Assembly: GCA_013298815.1 (NCBI GenBank)
Contig: JAAFJF010000008.1
Coordinates: forward strand, 1 to 64,000
From: Polaromonas sp.
GTDB taxonomy: Bacteria > Pseudomonadota > Gammaproteobacteria > Burkholderiales > Burkholderiaceae_C
DNA length: 64,000 nucleotides
Direction: 5' to 3'
Shown here: in pieces, positions 50,774 through 59,260 of the stretch
Layout: every line of letters starts with the position of its first letter
How positions within the stretch are numbered: position 1 is the first letter of the stretch
Made by a program: the position numbers and the translations under genes
The notes under the pieces: model-generated
The model's input: the letters and a program-made list of their open reading frames with translations, nothing else
What the model was told of the DNA's origin: nothing
Database searches by the model: none

Positions 50774-52927
50774 TCAAGGCATTTTTTGTAGTGAACTGTT
50801 GACGATCTGCAGGTCGCCTTTTGCTAGGTAAAACGTTCTTATTTCAAACGGTTTACCTGCATCTTGAGCTTCAATGCTAAAAGTACCCTCTATGCGCTGA
50901 GCCTTGCCTTGCGTGCCCATAAGCTTTCCAGACTTTAATATTTTTTCGTTTTCTAAGACTATTTCCCAATTACCAGTGTGTGATTCATCAGAAATATTGC
51001 TGGAATAAGTAATGGCGTACCTGTACTCACCCGTTGGCAAAGAAAGAAAAGGTCCAAAGCTAAGCCATCCTGCCTCAACCGCTGATCGTGGTACCAAACG
51101 TTGTTCTAAACCTTTACCCATTGGTTTGCCAATGACCGTGCTGTACTCCGTCACACCCCATTGCCGGCCATTGTTAACCATTGTGATGGGGCTGGCAATT
51201 GGCGCAAGGCTATTCCAAAATTCTGGGGTGCTGCCTGGTAAGCAAATCATGTCATCTATGCGGCGCACACATTCGCCGCGTTTCATAGCCTGCTCAAAAG
51301 GCGCAGGTAGTTCAAAACCTGGGGTAAACGGTGCATTGGCGTAGATGGCACTCGATAGCACGTACAAGTTGCGTTGCAAAAAAGGTTGGTTAATTGCCAA
51401 CTTATCGGCGTTGCAGTTCAAATTGCTACGCGCTACGTAGCCAGAATTCAGTAATTTTCCGTAATACCCAGCCATTTGCATCACCCAAATGTAGTGCTGG
51501 TAATGTGGGTGCGCGCATTGGTACGTTGGGTACATGATCAACTTGTCAACTTGAGCCATCACCGGTGCCCAGTCCGCATAATTTACCTTGCTGGGCTTCT
51601 GCGCTTCGGTTTTAATGCGGTCTAGCCAAGGCTTAACGTCTTTGACTTGGATAACCAGAGCTGTCGTCAACAAACTAACAACAACAAATGTGGGCTGCCA
51701 GGCCCGTTTTTTTAGCAAGCTGGCGAGGGTAGTAAACAAGACCAGCAGGCTGACCAGCCAAAAAAACCGACCAGAAGCGCGGAAAGTTCCAGTGATGACA
51801 TTTAGCCAAGACGGCAGTGGGTACGAAAATACCTCTACCCCTGCGTAACGGACACGATTCGACAAAGCGTACAAGAAAAAACCGGATACCAAGAGCAGTA
51901 GCGCTGGGTATTTTTTAGGAATTGCTATGAAAGCCTTGCCATTAAACAACAAGGCAGCCGGGATTAAAAGAAGCAAACCCGCACCCAGGTAATTGAATCC
52001 TTCGTGGTAGGGAAACTCGTAAACTGGCCCTATGCCGCACTTGATAAGCTTGCTGCCGCCGCAAAAAGGGTGTTTTAAGTCCAGAAAAAAGAAATCACCA
52101 AACCCACCAAGTGGCGCTTTGCGATCCAAATACCCCAGAGCCCACATCGTTAGACCCAGCGCGATACCAAAAGTCAGTAACCGCTTAAGTTGTAGAATCC
52201 ACGATTCGCCTCTGACGACTTGGTCCGCCATGAATGCAACAAATAGACCAGCGACGAAGGGTAAAAAATAGGGGTGAACAGTCAAGCCCACCAAGCTCAA
52301 AGCGATAAATGCAAAACTTGTTTTGTTGCTAGACCATGTTTTGCTAGCGCCCAAAAAATAAAATGACAATGCAAAAATAATGATACTTTGCATCATTAAT
52401 GCAGCATGGTGGTAGCGTGCATGAAGCACAGGCCAAGTCAGTGCAAAGCTTATCGAAATAACCACAGCGAATAGACTTTTTGCGCCTAATGCGCGCGTTA
52501 GCATCACTGCAGAGAGTGCTTGCGCTACAAAAACCAAACCCATCCACCAGCCAAAGTAATGGAAATGTTGGGGAAACCAGCTCGGGAAAAGTGTGAGCAG
52601 CGCTTTAAATAACAGCGCCATCAGAGGGATGCTGTCAGTTAGTGCAATCGTTACGCCCTCTGGATGGTTAAGCCTTTCTGTGTGCAAGAGAGGGAAGTGC
52701 CAGCTGTCACGGGCATAGTACCACCAGCCTGAAACGTGTTGTGCAATGTCTCCGTTATCAAAAACGACACTGTTTCCAGTTAAAAAAGTCCAAGGAAAAA
52801 GATAAATGACAAAACAGCAGCCCATAACAAGTGCTGCAAGATAGCTGCCCCATCTTGGTGCATCGCGCCAAAAAACGTTGGCGATATGGAATACGGAGGC
52901 TGAGCGAGGCATCGTCATCTGGGTCAC
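50774..52927 (-). CDS. Large polytopic membrane protein (DUF6311-like), paralogue 1
   Basis: 717 residues: about ten transmembrane helices in the first 430 residues, then a soluble C-terminal part. The first external loop reads NSVVFDNGDIAQHVSGWWYY, where Asp/Glu residues are placed as in GT-C glycosyltransferases, followed by LLHTERLNHPEGV. The C-terminal half has CVRRIDDMICLPGSTPEFW and a beta-rich end. It overlaps its upstream paralogue by four bases and precedes gtrB/gtrA, so a role as lipid-sugar-dependent polysaccharide-modifying transferase is reasonable inference; no activity is established. Confidence 0.8.
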   Translation of the reverse strand: MTQMTMPRSASVFHIANVFWRDAPRWGSYLAALVMGCCFVIYLFPWTFLTGNSVVFDNGDIAQHVSGWWYYARDSWHFPLLHTERLNHPEGVTIALTDSIPLMALLFKALLTLFPSWFPQHFHYFGWWMGLVFVAQALSAVMLTRALGAKSLFAVVISISFALTWPVLHARYHHAALMMQSIIIFALSFYFLGASKTWSSNKTSFAFIALSLVGLTVHPYFLPFVAGLFVAFMADQVVRGESWILQLKRLLTFGIALGLTMWALGYLDRKAPLGGFGDFFFLDLKHPFCGGSKLIKCGIGPVYEFPYHEGFNYLGAGLLLLIPAALLFNGKAFIAIPKKYPALLLLVSGFFLYALSNRVRYAGVEVFSYPLPSWLNVITGTFRASGRFFWLVSLLVLFTTLASLLKKRAWQPTFVVVSLLTTALVIQVKDVKPWLDRIKTEAQKPSKVNYADWAPVMAQVDKLIMYPTYQCAHPHYQHYIWVMQMAGYYGKLLNSGYVARSNLNCNADKLAINQPFLQRNLYVLSSAIYANAPFTPGFELPAPFEQAMKRGECVRRIDDMICLPGSTPEFWNSLAPIASPITMVNNGRQWGVTEYSTVIGKPMGKGLEQRLVPRSAVEAGWLSFGPFLSLPTGEYRYAITYSSNISDESHTGNWEIVLENEKILKSGKLMGTQGKAQRIEGTFSIEAQDAGKPFEIRTFYLAKGDLQIVNSSLQKMP

Positions 52928-55068
52928 TGTATTTTTTGTACCGTGCTACTGATGACTTGCAGATCGCCTTGGGCTAAAAAGAACGTTCTCAACTCAAAAG
53001 ACTTGCCCATATCTTGCGGTTCGATAACAAAAACACCTTCAATACGACTCGATTTGTTTTGTGATCCCATAAGTTTCCCAACGCCTAATTTTTTTTCGTT
53101 ATCCAAAACAACGTCCCAATTGCCGACGTGGATATCGGGTAATGATTTACTTGCGTAGTCAATTTCAAAATGATACCTGCCCACGGGCAGAGAGATACCA
53201 AGGCCAAAGCTTAACCAACCCGGCTTAAGACTGTCTTTGGGTATCAAGCGTCTTTCTGCCCCAAGATTGACGACTTGCCCAATGTGCGTGTTCAATTCGG
53301 CAGCGCCCCATTGCCTGCCACCAAGAATAGGTTTGATCGGGCTTGTTTCTAGCGTTAATTTTTGCCAGAATTCAGGTGTACTGCCCGGTAGGCACACCAT
53401 CTCTATCAATCGACGAACGCATTCTCCTTTGGCCATCGCTTGTTGAAACGGTGCAGGAAACGTGAACTCTGGCGTGAATGGGTTGTTGGCATAGGGTCCA
53501 TTCGACATGATGTACAGATGCCTATCTTGAAATGGTTGTTGTATGGTAATGTTGTCATCTTCACAACTTTTATTACCCCGCGCCGTATAGCCAGAATTGA
53601 TCAATTTGCCGTAATAACCCGCCAATTGCATCACCCATATGTTGTGCAAATAATGCAGCGGCGGGCATTCGTGAATGGGATAGCTGATGATTTTGTCTGT
53701 TTTCGCCATCACGGGTGCCCAATCCGCGAAGTTTAACTGGCTGGGCTTTTTGGCTTCGTCGTGTATGCGGCTTAGCCAAGGTTTGACATCTTTAACTTGC
53801 AGCACCAATGCAGTCGTTAACAGCAAGGCGACAAGCCAAGTTCTTTTCTGCAACAAGCCAGCCAAAGTAACAAACAAGATAAAGGTGCTGACAGGCCAAA
53901 AAAACCGCCCTGCCGCGCGAAATGTGCCTGTCAATCCTTCGGTCCAAACCGGCAGATCAAACGAAAACAAAACAACATCATTAAAGTGCACGTGATTTGT
54001 AAGCGTGTAGAGCAAAAATCCCACCAGAAGTAGCGTGAATGCTGGGTATGTCTTGGGGAACGATATGATCGAGCGCCAATTCAAAACCGCAGCAACCGGA
54101 ATCAACATTAATAAACCAGCGCCTAAGTAATTAAATCCTTCGTGGTACGGGAATGCATACACTGGACCTGCTCCGCAAGTAATTAGTTTTCCGCCTCCGC
54201 AGAATGGCGTCATTAGGTCTAGGTAGAAATTAGTTCCGTATCCATAGTTGGCAAATGAAGCTCGGCCTGTATAACCTAACAATAAAATCGCACAAGTTAA
54301 AAGAATGAGTAAAACCGACAAGCGTTTCAACTGCCTGAGCCAAGATTCACCTTTGATCGCTTGATCCGCTAAGAATGCGGTAAAAAACCCAGCTGTAAAC
54401 GGCAAAAAATAAGGGTGTACCGTCAACGCCACCAAATTCAGCCCGACAAACGCAAAACTGACCATGCTGCTAGACCACGTTTTCTGTCTGCCTAAAAAAT
54501 ACAGCGCGATGGCGTAAATGATGATGCTCTGCATCATCAAGGCAGGGTGGTGGTAACGCGCATGGATGACAGGCCAAGTCAGTGCAAAACCAACAGAAAT
54601 AAGCACCGAAAACAAGTTTTTAACACCCAAAGCCCGCATCAAAAACGTAGCAGTAACAGCTTGGCTCACAAAAACCAAACCTATCCACAAGCCGACATAA
54701 TGGAAATGCTCAGGAAACCAACTTGGAAAAAGCGTGATCAGCACCTTAAATGGCAAAGCCAGTATAGGGATACTGTCTGTATAAGCAATGCTGACACCCG
54801 CTGGATGATCTAAACGCGTGGTGTGCAGCAGCGGAAAGTGCCAACTGTCTTTGGCGTAATACCACCAACCCGAAACGTGTTGCGCAATGTCGCCGTAGTC
54901 AAAAACGGTGCTTTGTCCCATTAGAAACGAGAGCGGAAACTGGTGTGCCACAAAACCGCAGGCAATGGCAACGGCTATGAAGTAAGAGGCAAAAGCTGAC
55001 AGCGGTCTAGATTGCAACGCCGCCACCTGTGTGAAGATGAGGTGAGCTCGCGGATGTTTGGCTTGCAT
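52924..55068 (-). CDS. Large polytopic membrane protein (DUF6311-like), paralogue 2
   Basis: 714 residues, clearly homologous over its full length to the next gene: FDYGDIAQHVSGWWYYAKDS, LPSWFPEHFHYVGLWIGLVF-like segments, GLISVGFALTWPVIHARYHHPALMMQS-like region, and CVRRLIEMVCLPGSTPEFW. Tandem duplication with continued coupling (ATGA overlap) suggests two transferases with different acceptors or linkages. Same GT-C-type topology. First gene of a four-gene minus-strand operon ending in gtrA. Confidence 0.8.
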   Translation of the reverse strand: MQAKHPRAHLIFTQVAALQSRPLSAFASYFIAVAIACGFVAHQFPLSFLMGQSTVFDYGDIAQHVSGWWYYAKDSWHFPLLHTTRLDHPAGVSIAYTDSIPILALPFKVLITLFPSWFPEHFHYVGLWIGLVFVSQAVTATFLMRALGVKNLFSVLISVGFALTWPVIHARYHHPALMMQSIIIYAIALYFLGRQKTWSSSMVSFAFVGLNLVALTVHPYFLPFTAGFFTAFLADQAIKGESWLRQLKRLSVLLILLTCAILLLGYTGRASFANYGYGTNFYLDLMTPFCGGGKLITCGAGPVYAFPYHEGFNYLGAGLLMLIPVAAVLNWRSIISFPKTYPAFTLLLVGFLLYTLTNHVHFNDVVLFSFDLPVWTEGLTGTFRAAGRFFWPVSTFILFVTLAGLLQKRTWLVALLLTTALVLQVKDVKPWLSRIHDEAKKPSQLNFADWAPVMAKTDKIISYPIHECPPLHYLHNIWVMQLAGYYGKLINSGYTARGNKSCEDDNITIQQPFQDRHLYIMSNGPYANNPFTPEFTFPAPFQQAMAKGECVRRLIEMVCLPGSTPEFWQKLTLETSPIKPILGGRQWGAAELNTHIGQVVNLGAERRLIPKDSLKPGWLSFGLGISLPVGRYHFEIDYASKSLPDIHVGNWDVVLDNEKKLGVGKLMGSQNKSSRIEGVFVIEPQDMGKSFELRTFFLAQGDLQVISSTVQKIQ

Positions 55069-55132
55069 GGAGTGACTAGGTTGACTGTATTAAAATAGTT
55101 TTCTCGACATTTTACGAAAAAGGCACAGCGCT

Positions 55133-56251
55133 TTGAAAAGCCTAGCAACGAATCCAGGGTTGAACCCAGTACCGTCAACAGCGCTTCCTGAAGCCGCCTT
55201 TTGGTCAGGAAAGCGTGTGTTGTTGACGGGACACACCGGCTTCAAAGGTGCTTGGCTTGCGCAGTGGTTGGTTTCTATGGGGGCGAATGTGACGGCAGTC
55301 GCTTTGAAACCCAATACTGAGCCGAATATATTCACACTGGCGAAAGTGAGCACTCACCTTGCCCACCACGAGCTAGATATTTGCGATGCGCCCAAGCTTG
55401 CCGCCATCGTGCAACAAATGCAGCCCGAAATTGTGCTGCACTTGGCTGCACAAGCGCTGGTACGCGAGTCTTACAGCGATCCTCTGCGCACGTTTTCAGT
55501 CAATGTCATAGGCACCGCCAATGTCTTGGATGCGCTGAGACACTGCGACAGCGTACGCAGCATTGTCGTGGTTACCACCGACAAAGTCTACGCCAACCAA
55601 GAATGGCCTTGGCCGTACCGCGAAACCGACCGTTTGGGTGGTCACGACCCTTACAGCGCCAGCAAAGCAGGCACAGAAATTGTGGTGGCCAGCTACCGCG
55701 CTTCGTATTTTGCAGCCAAGGGCGTGAATGTGGCTACAGCGCGCGCTGGCAATGTGATTGGTGGCGGTGACTGGAGTGCTGACCGCATCATCCCTGATGC
55801 CGTTCGCGCTTGGTCTGCTAATGAAACCTTGCAAGTGCGCCGCCCGCAAGCCGTGCGCCCCTGGCAGCATGTGATTGAACCGCTGTGCGCGTATTTGGTC
55901 TTGGCGGAACGTGCTTGGAGCGATAAGTCCGTTGCTCAAGCTTGGAATTTTGGCCCACAAACGCATGAAGCCGCGACCGTGCGCGAGGTTGTTGGCATGG
56001 CGCATGTCGCTTTTGGTCACGGCCAAGTGCAATGGGGTGATGGCAAAGAGGGGCCGCATGAAGCGGGGCTCTTGACCTTGGACACCTCTTTGGCGAAATC
56101 ACAGTTGGGCGTGCAATCCGTCTTTCCACTCAAAGACGCCATTGGCATGACAATGCGCTGGTACCGCGACTTACAAGCGGGGCAAACTGCCGCTGAGCTG
56201 TGCGAGCGAGATATTGCTTACTTCATCAAGCAAGCCTCGGCTGTGGGATAG
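55133..56251 (+). CDS. rfbG: CDP-glucose 4,6-dehydratase
   Basis: SDR enzyme turning CDP-glucose into CDP-4-keto-6-deoxyglucose for 3,6-dideoxyhexoses or branched deoxysugars. 372 residues with LLTGHTGFKGAWLAQWL (NAD loop), LAAQALVRESYSDP, VVVTTDKVYANQEW, the YSASK catalytic motif in GHDPYSASKAG, and NVIGGGDWSADRIIPD. No ATG fits; translation probably starts at TTG 55133, with AAAAAGG upstream. Begins a three-gene plus-strand unit with an epimerase-like and a C-methyltransferase-like gene, divergent from the membrane-protein operon. Confidence 0.9.
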   Translation: MKSLATNPGLNPVPSTALPEAAFWSGKRVLLTGHTGFKGAWLAQWLVSMGANVTAVALKPNTEPNIFTLAKVSTHLAHHELDICDAPKLAAIVQQMQPEIVLHLAAQALVRESYSDPLRTFSVNVIGTANVLDALRHCDSVRSIVVVTTDKVYANQEWPWPYRETDRLGGHDPYSASKAGTEIVVASYRASYFAAKGVNVATARAGNVIGGGDWSADRIIPDAVRAWSANETLQVRRPQAVRPWQHVIEPLCAYLVLAERAWSDKSVAQAWNFGPQTHEAATVREVVGMAHVAFGHGQVQWGDGKEGPHEAGLLTLDTSLAKSQLGVQSVFPLKDAIGMTMRWYRDLQAGQTAAELCERDIAYFIKQASAVG

Positions 56252-56255
56252 ATGA

Positions 56256-56822
56256 ATGACTAACCGTTTTGAGGTTAAAGTGAGCAGGCTCGCGGGTTTG
56301 CAAGTCATCACCCGCCAGCCGATTGTCGATGCCCGGGGCTGGTTTGAGCGCACTTACTGCGCGGACACCTTTGCTGAGTTGGGCATCAATAAAACGATTT
56401 CCCAAATCAATCGCTCATTTACGGTGCAACAAGGCAGCGTGCGCGGCATGCATTTTCAAACCGCGCCTTTTGCGGAAACCAAATTTGTGAGTTGCCTCAG
56501 AGGCGAAGTGTTTGATGTCGCGGTAGATCTGCGTGCTGGTTCGCCCACTTTTTTACATTGGCATGGTGAAATTCTCTCTGCTGACAACCAGCGCAGTTTG
56601 CTGATACCTGAAGGTTTTGCGCACGGTTTTCAAACACTGAGCGCCGATTGTGAAATGCTGTACCTGCATACGCAAAAATTTGACCCAGCATCTTCAAGCG
56701 GCATCAATCCGCTAGACACCAAACTTGCCATTGATTGGCCTCTCCCGATCACTGAAATGACAGAAATGTCAGACGGCGACAGACATCGCCCCATGATGCT
56801 CCCCACTTTTGAAGGACTTTGA
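56256..56822 (+). CDS. RfbC-like sugar 3,5-epimerase
   Basis: Cupin-fold protein of 188 residues resembling dTDP-4-dehydrorhamnose 3,5-epimerases. DARGWFERTYCADTF, ISQINRSFTVQQGSVRGMHFQ with the catalytic His, VFDVAVDLRAGSPTF, and LIPEGFAHGFQTLS with second active-site residues are present. In CDP-sugar pathways such proteins epimerise the 4-keto-6-deoxy sugar. Four bases after rfbG; its substrate is more likely CDP- than dTDP-linked by context. Confidence 0.87.
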   Translation: MTNRFEVKVSRLAGLQVITRQPIVDARGWFERTYCADTFAELGINKTISQINRSFTVQQGSVRGMHFQTAPFAETKFVSCLRGEVFDVAVDLRAGSPTFLHWHGEILSADNQRSLLIPEGFAHGFQTLSADCEMLYLHTQKFDPASSSGINPLDTKLAIDWPLPITEMTEMSDGDRHRPMMLPTFEGL

Positions 56823-56824
56823 AG

Positions 56825-58051
56825 ATGAAATGCCGCCACTGCGACGCTAATGTCACCCTGCCATTTGTTGATTTAGGCAGCTCACCACCGTCAAATGCGT
56901 ATTTGACCCCGGCGCAATTGCATGCGCCAGAAAGCTATTACCCCTTGCGCGTGTTGGTGTGCGAAAGCTGCTGGCTGGTGCAAACCGAAGACTTTGCAGG
57001 TTTTGACGATATGTTTTCGGCTGAATATGCCTATTTCAGTTCGTTTTCCAGCACGATGTTGGCGCACGTTAAGCAATATAGCCAGGAGATGACGGCACGT
57101 TTCGGACTTGGCGCTAACAGCTGCGTGGTAGAAGTGGCCTCAAACGACGGCTATTTGCTGAAAAACTTCAAAGCAACAGGCATTCCCTGCTACGGCGTCG
57201 AGCCGACAGCCAGCACCGCCAAAGCCGCACGAGAGATTGGCATTGAATCTATCGAAGAGTTCTTCGGCAAAAAATTGGCCAACCGTTTGGCTTCAGAAGG
57301 TCGCCAAGCCGACTTAACTGCGGCTAACAACGTGCTGGCGCATGTGCCTGACATCAACGACTTTGTCAGCGGCTTTACTCTTCTGCTCAAAGACCAGGGC
57401 GTTTCCACCTTTGAGTTTCCGCATCTGCTGAACTTGGTTGATAAAGCCCAGTTTGACACCATTTACCACGAGCATTTCTCTTATTTGTCGCTCACTGCGG
57501 TCAACACCATTTTCAAAGCCAATGGCCTGAGCGTGTTTGACGTGGAAGAAGTCGCCACCCACGGTGGTAGCTTGCGGGTGTTTGCTCAAAAAACCAGCAC
57601 CGGTAAACACGCTTTAAGCCCGCGCGTAGCTGCGATGCTGGCGCGTGAAGAAGCTTTGGGCATGAAAACCGCCGCGTATTACGGCAAAACGCAGGCCGAT
57701 GCCGTCAAAATCAAGCGAGATTTATTGCAATTTTTGCTCAAAGCGCAAGAAGAGGGCAAAACCGTGGCGGCTTACGGCGCTGCCGCCAAAGGCAATACTT
57801 TGTTGAACTACGCTGGCGTGCGTGACGATTTGGTCAAATTTGTCATCGATTTGAACCCTGCTAAGCAAAACAAATTCATGCCTGGATCGCGCATTTCCAT
57901 GGTGGGGGCCGATGTGTTGGATACGACTGCGCCAGATTACATGCTCATTTTGCCGTGGAACCTTGAGGCGGAAATCAAAGCGCAGCTGGCGGCTAAGCAT
58001 AAAGTTACTTGGCAATATGTGATTGCCGTGCCAGCGTTAAAAATTGGCTAA
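56825..58051 (+). CDS. Sugar C-methyltransferase-like, TylC3/NovU type
   Basis: 408 residues in three parts: an N-terminal zinc site (CRHC at 3-6, CESC at 46-49), a SAM-binding domain with VVEVASNDGYLLKNF, and a C-terminal domain with GAAAKGNTLLNYAG. The order matches Methyltransf_13/23/14 enzymes that add a methyl to C-3 of 4-keto-6-deoxy nucleotide sugars, giving branched sugars. ATG 56825 is used; a TTG at 56819 would add two residues. Catalytic His/Glu in TIYHEHFSYLSL are present. Confidence 0.9.
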   Translation: MKCRHCDANVTLPFVDLGSSPPSNAYLTPAQLHAPESYYPLRVLVCESCWLVQTEDFAGFDDMFSAEYAYFSSFSSTMLAHVKQYSQEMTARFGLGANSCVVEVASNDGYLLKNFKATGIPCYGVEPTASTAKAAREIGIESIEEFFGKKLANRLASEGRQADLTAANNVLAHVPDINDFVSGFTLLLKDQGVSTFEFPHLLNLVDKAQFDTIYHEHFSYLSLTAVNTIFKANGLSVFDVEEVATHGGSLRVFAQKTSTGKHALSPRVAAMLAREEALGMKTAAYYGKTQADAVKIKRDLLQFLLKAQEEGKTVAAYGAAAKGNTLLNYAGVRDDLVKFVIDLNPAKQNKFMPGSRISMVGADVLDTTAPDYMLILPWNLEAEIKAQLAAKHKVTWQYVIAVPALKIG

Positions 58052-58170
58052 TAGCGTTGCGGATTACCTACCCTTTACATAAAAACAGATTGGGTACAGG
58101 GGCTAACCCTAGCTTGTTCGCTTAAAATATTCTTTGATCCTAAACCAACCTTAATTTTCTGGAGTTTTAC

Positions 58171-59088
58171 GTGTTAAAAAGATTTGCTCAAATTTTGGCC
58201 TTGACTGTGCCTTTGCTGCTGGTTGCTTGTAACAGCAGCACCACAAGTGGTACAACTGGCGGTACGACGACATCTACTTCAGCCAGCTATTCAGGTACAT
58301 ACACGGGCACATCAACTGGCGTGAACTCTGGTCCTACCACATTGGTTATCGCAGCAGACAAGTCTATTAAGGGCACATTCACCATCAATAACCGTACTAA
58401 CGACCAAGGCGTTCCTACTGTTTACGAAGCAACCATGGAAGGTACGGTAGACAGCAGCGGTAAAGTTAGCGTTAACTCCTTCTTAGAAGGCGCCTTAGTG
58501 ATGATTTTCTCGGGCACCATCGATGCTAACGGTTTGATGAGTGGCACTTACTACGAAGCAGCACATCCAAACGACTCATCGAAGAATGGCGTCTTCAGCT
58601 TGCAAGGCCCTAAAAATGGAACCACAACTACGACAACAACTGGTACTTCAGCTAGCTGCACGGGTTCATACGTTGGTTCATACGACGCGCCTTCGCATGA
58701 GGAGCGTATTCGCTTGCGCAACCTGTCAATCGTCAATAATGGCGGTCAAGTTACTGGCAATGACGCTATTGACAATGCAACTGCAGGCGGCGGCGGCGTT
58801 GACGGCGGCATTTACATGACGGGTTCGTTCTCCTTTGAAACAGACGCAAACTGCCGAATTATCAAAGGTACAACCATGGTTTTCTATGCTTACCAATACG
58901 ACATCTCTGGCACAGTTGTTAAGGGTGGCGAGTCATCACTGATTTGGTCAGGCCAGGGCTCTCAAGGCGAGATGAAGATCAATGTAAGTTCGGGCAACGC
59001 AATCAGCGGCAGCTTCTACCACCCAGCGCCAGACAGCTTCGTCTACGGCGTCATCAGTGGTACATTCACGCCGAACGGCAAAATTTAA
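58171..59088 (+). CDS. Thr/Ser-rich lipoprotein of unknown function
   Basis: 305 residues. Residues 1-20 form a lipoprotein signal ending LLLVAC (lipobox, Cys20), then a Ser/Thr/Gly linker rich in TTSGTTGG-like repeats. The rest consists of beta-strand segments with the repeated SGT(I/Y)... pattern (FSGTIDANGLMSGTYYE, DISGTVVKGGESSLIWSG, VISGTFTPNGKI), suggesting a beta-barrel-like or beta-roll fold. TGGAG precedes the start. Two further cysteines occur at SASCTGSY and DANCRI and could pair. It is followed by a strong terminator. Confidence 0.8.
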   Translation: MLKRFAQILALTVPLLLVACNSSTTSGTTGGTTTSTSASYSGTYTGTSTGVNSGPTTLVIAADKSIKGTFTINNRTNDQGVPTVYEATMEGTVDSSGKVSVNSFLEGALVMIFSGTIDANGLMSGTYYEAAHPNDSSKNGVFSLQGPKNGTTTTTTTGTSASCTGSYVGSYDAPSHEERIRLRNLSIVNNGGQVTGNDAIDNATAGGGGVDGGIYMTGSFSFETDANCRIIKGTTMVFYAYQYDISGTVVKGGESSLIWSGQGSQGEMKINVSSGNAISGSFYHPAPDSFVYGVISGTFTPNGKI

Positions 59089-59114
59089 GCTAACTTAAAA
59101 GCTTAAGCTCTAAC

Positions 59115-59152
59115 AAAAAGCCCTGCATGGTTCGCCATGCAGGGCTTTTTTT
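59115..59152 (+). terminator. Strong terminator after the lipoprotein gene
   Basis: AAAAAGCCCTGCATGG and its perfect complement enclose a TTCG tetraloop and end in a T run, an unusually stable hairpin. Confidence 0.95.
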
Positions 59153-59185
59153 ATGCATCAAATACTATTTAAGAGATGCACATTT

Positions 59186-59241
59186 GCTATAAAAAAAGTA
59201 GCTGCTCAGGCAGTAAATACGCTGGCTATATGCATTTTTAT
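59186..59241 (+). repeat. Interspersed repeat family A, copy 12
   Basis: GCTATAAAAAAAGTAGCTGC, then CAGGCAGTAAATACGCTGGC and a TATATGCATTTTTATGCC tail, between the convergent lipoprotein and DUF4910 genes. Confidence 0.88.
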
Positions 59242-59260
59242 GCCTCTGCAGAGCATATTT

